A stretch of DNA of 60,647 bases from Vicinamibacteria bacterium. GTDB lineage: Bacteria; Acidobacteriota; Vicinamibacteria; Vicinamibacterales; UBA2999. Below, piece after piece: positions 60,197-60,647 of this stretch. Positions within the stretch are counted from its first letter, which is position 1. The number at the start of each line of letters is the position of its first letter. A model generated the notes under the pieces. The model was not told the origin of the DNA and ran no database searches. It saw only the letters and a program-made list of their open reading frames with translations. The stretch spans positions 1 to 60,647 of the forward strand of contig JAICQE010000004.1 in NCBI GenBank assembly GCA_025938035.1, written 5' to 3'. A program made the position numbers and the translations under genes.

Positions 60197-60647
60197 TCAT
60201 TGAACCTGCGTTTTCGATCGCGTGCTCTTCAGGTGGTCATTCAGATCCGGAAGGCACACGACTTCCTTGATGTCGCTGTCGTTGACCCGGTTGAATCGCT
60301 TCGTGCTCTTCCACTCGCCTTCCCAGTGCTCGGGGTCCGTCATCGTGTACTCGATCTGCAGCTGCTTGCCGCCCGGGAGGAGCCGGAAGCGCTCCACGAT
60401 GCGCAGCTGTTCGCCCGCCGGAATGGACGCGCCACCCTGGTCCATCCAGTGGTGATCGCCGCGGAAGTGACGCGTGTCGACGACGAGCGTGTCGCCGTCC
60501 CAGCGGCCAATCGATTCGCCGTTGAACGTGCGGACGACGATGTCGGGGTCGGTGTGCTGACGGCCGTCGAGGAAGACCGTCCGGAAGCTGTTCATGAACT
60601 CGCTGACCATGTAGATCGCCGTTGGCAGCTGAATCATCGCCATCGGC
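60197..60647 (-). CDS. Exported-type protein, partial (runs off the window)
   Basis: The visible part is the C-terminal 149 codons of a gene that continues past the window end. It reads FLDGRQHTDPDIVVRTFNGESIGRWDGDTLVVDTRHFRGDHHWMDQGGASI and then VERFRLLPGGKQLQIEYTMTDPEHWEGEW. This matches the first half of the adjacent gene (LDGRPHPPEYAPHTFMGFSTGEWNGD), so the two are paralogs. The function is unknown. The N-terminus cannot be read here. Confidence 0.75.
   Translation of the reverse strand, partial: PMAMIQLPTAIYMVSEFMNSFRTVFLDGRQHTDPDIVVRTFNGESIGRWDGDTLVVDTRHFRGDHHWMDQGGASIPAGEQLRIVERFRLLPGGKQLQIEYTMTDPEHWEGEWKSTKRFNRVNDSDIKEVVCLPDLNDHLKSTRSKTQVQ

Overview
The window is a continuous, GC-rich, gene-dense bacterial chromosome segment with no rRNA or tRNA gene that I can see, no transposase and no CRISPR array. 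The gene content points to Acidobacteriota, most likely the Vicinamibacteria (subdivision 6). The pointers are a VWA protein of the acidobacterial VWFA-related type, a bactofilin, a Ser/Thr kinase fused to a TolB-like propeller, an ECF sigma factor paired with a kinase carrying RDD-type membrane domains, several secreted proteins of the kind common in that phylum, and many short repeat arrays between genes. This placement is inference from gene families, not from a marker gene.

Layout. 1-1120: end of an exopolysaccharide cluster (sugar transferase, UDP-glucuronate decarboxylase). 1127-2849: an atypical PLP decarboxylase divergent from an XRE regulator. 2876-11111: a mostly minus-strand block (pgsA, a TPR/SLH lipoprotein, hflX, two paralogous outer-membrane proteins, glpX, an acyl-CoA dehydrogenase, a methyltransferase, a bactofilin). 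11309-13623: cysteine desulfurase and mnmA, a tRNA thiolation pair. 13707-17560: two DinB proteins, trxB-trxA, glgA. 17722-25287: FdhE-like protein, a D,D-carboxypeptidase, a membrane protein, an M20 peptidase, a small Cys-rich protein, an orphan DNA methyltransferase, a LysR regulator and the VWA protein. 25548-30315: a tightly overlapped oxidative pentose phosphate operon, rpiB-pilT-like-gnd-zwf-pgl. 30332-35960: kinase-propeller protein, small membrane genes (one frameshifted), cupin, TVP38 protein, and a nuclease-like protein with a histone-like tail. 36115-39026: response regulator, hemE, protoporphyrinogen oxidase. 39076-46614: secreted methyltransferase, arginase, response regulator, a membrane-anchored kinase-like protein, PepF, and a metallopeptidase/ATP-grasp pair. 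46740-49793: a VTC-DUF4956-CotH cluster. 49921-60647: a mono-haem protein, the kinase/RDD plus ECF sigma pair, a four-helix-bundle gene enclosed by inverted repeat arrays, a DUF2071 protein and three related secreted proteins.

The most unusual signal is at the scale of the gaps between genes. About seventeen gaps hold short arrays of degenerate 7-9 bp (or 14 bp) units, most followed by an inverted array so that the transcript could fold into one long hairpin. The unit differs between loci but the architecture is the same, and a few loci share a unit family or a 16-bp block. One inverted pair encloses a four-helix-bundle (S23/Avd-like) gene. A second class of short hairpins ending in CTACG occurs at three places and has entered the zwf reading frame in phase. 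A nested double hairpin lies at 51209-51269. I think these repeats, together with the kinase-like protein at 41286, deserve the most attention.
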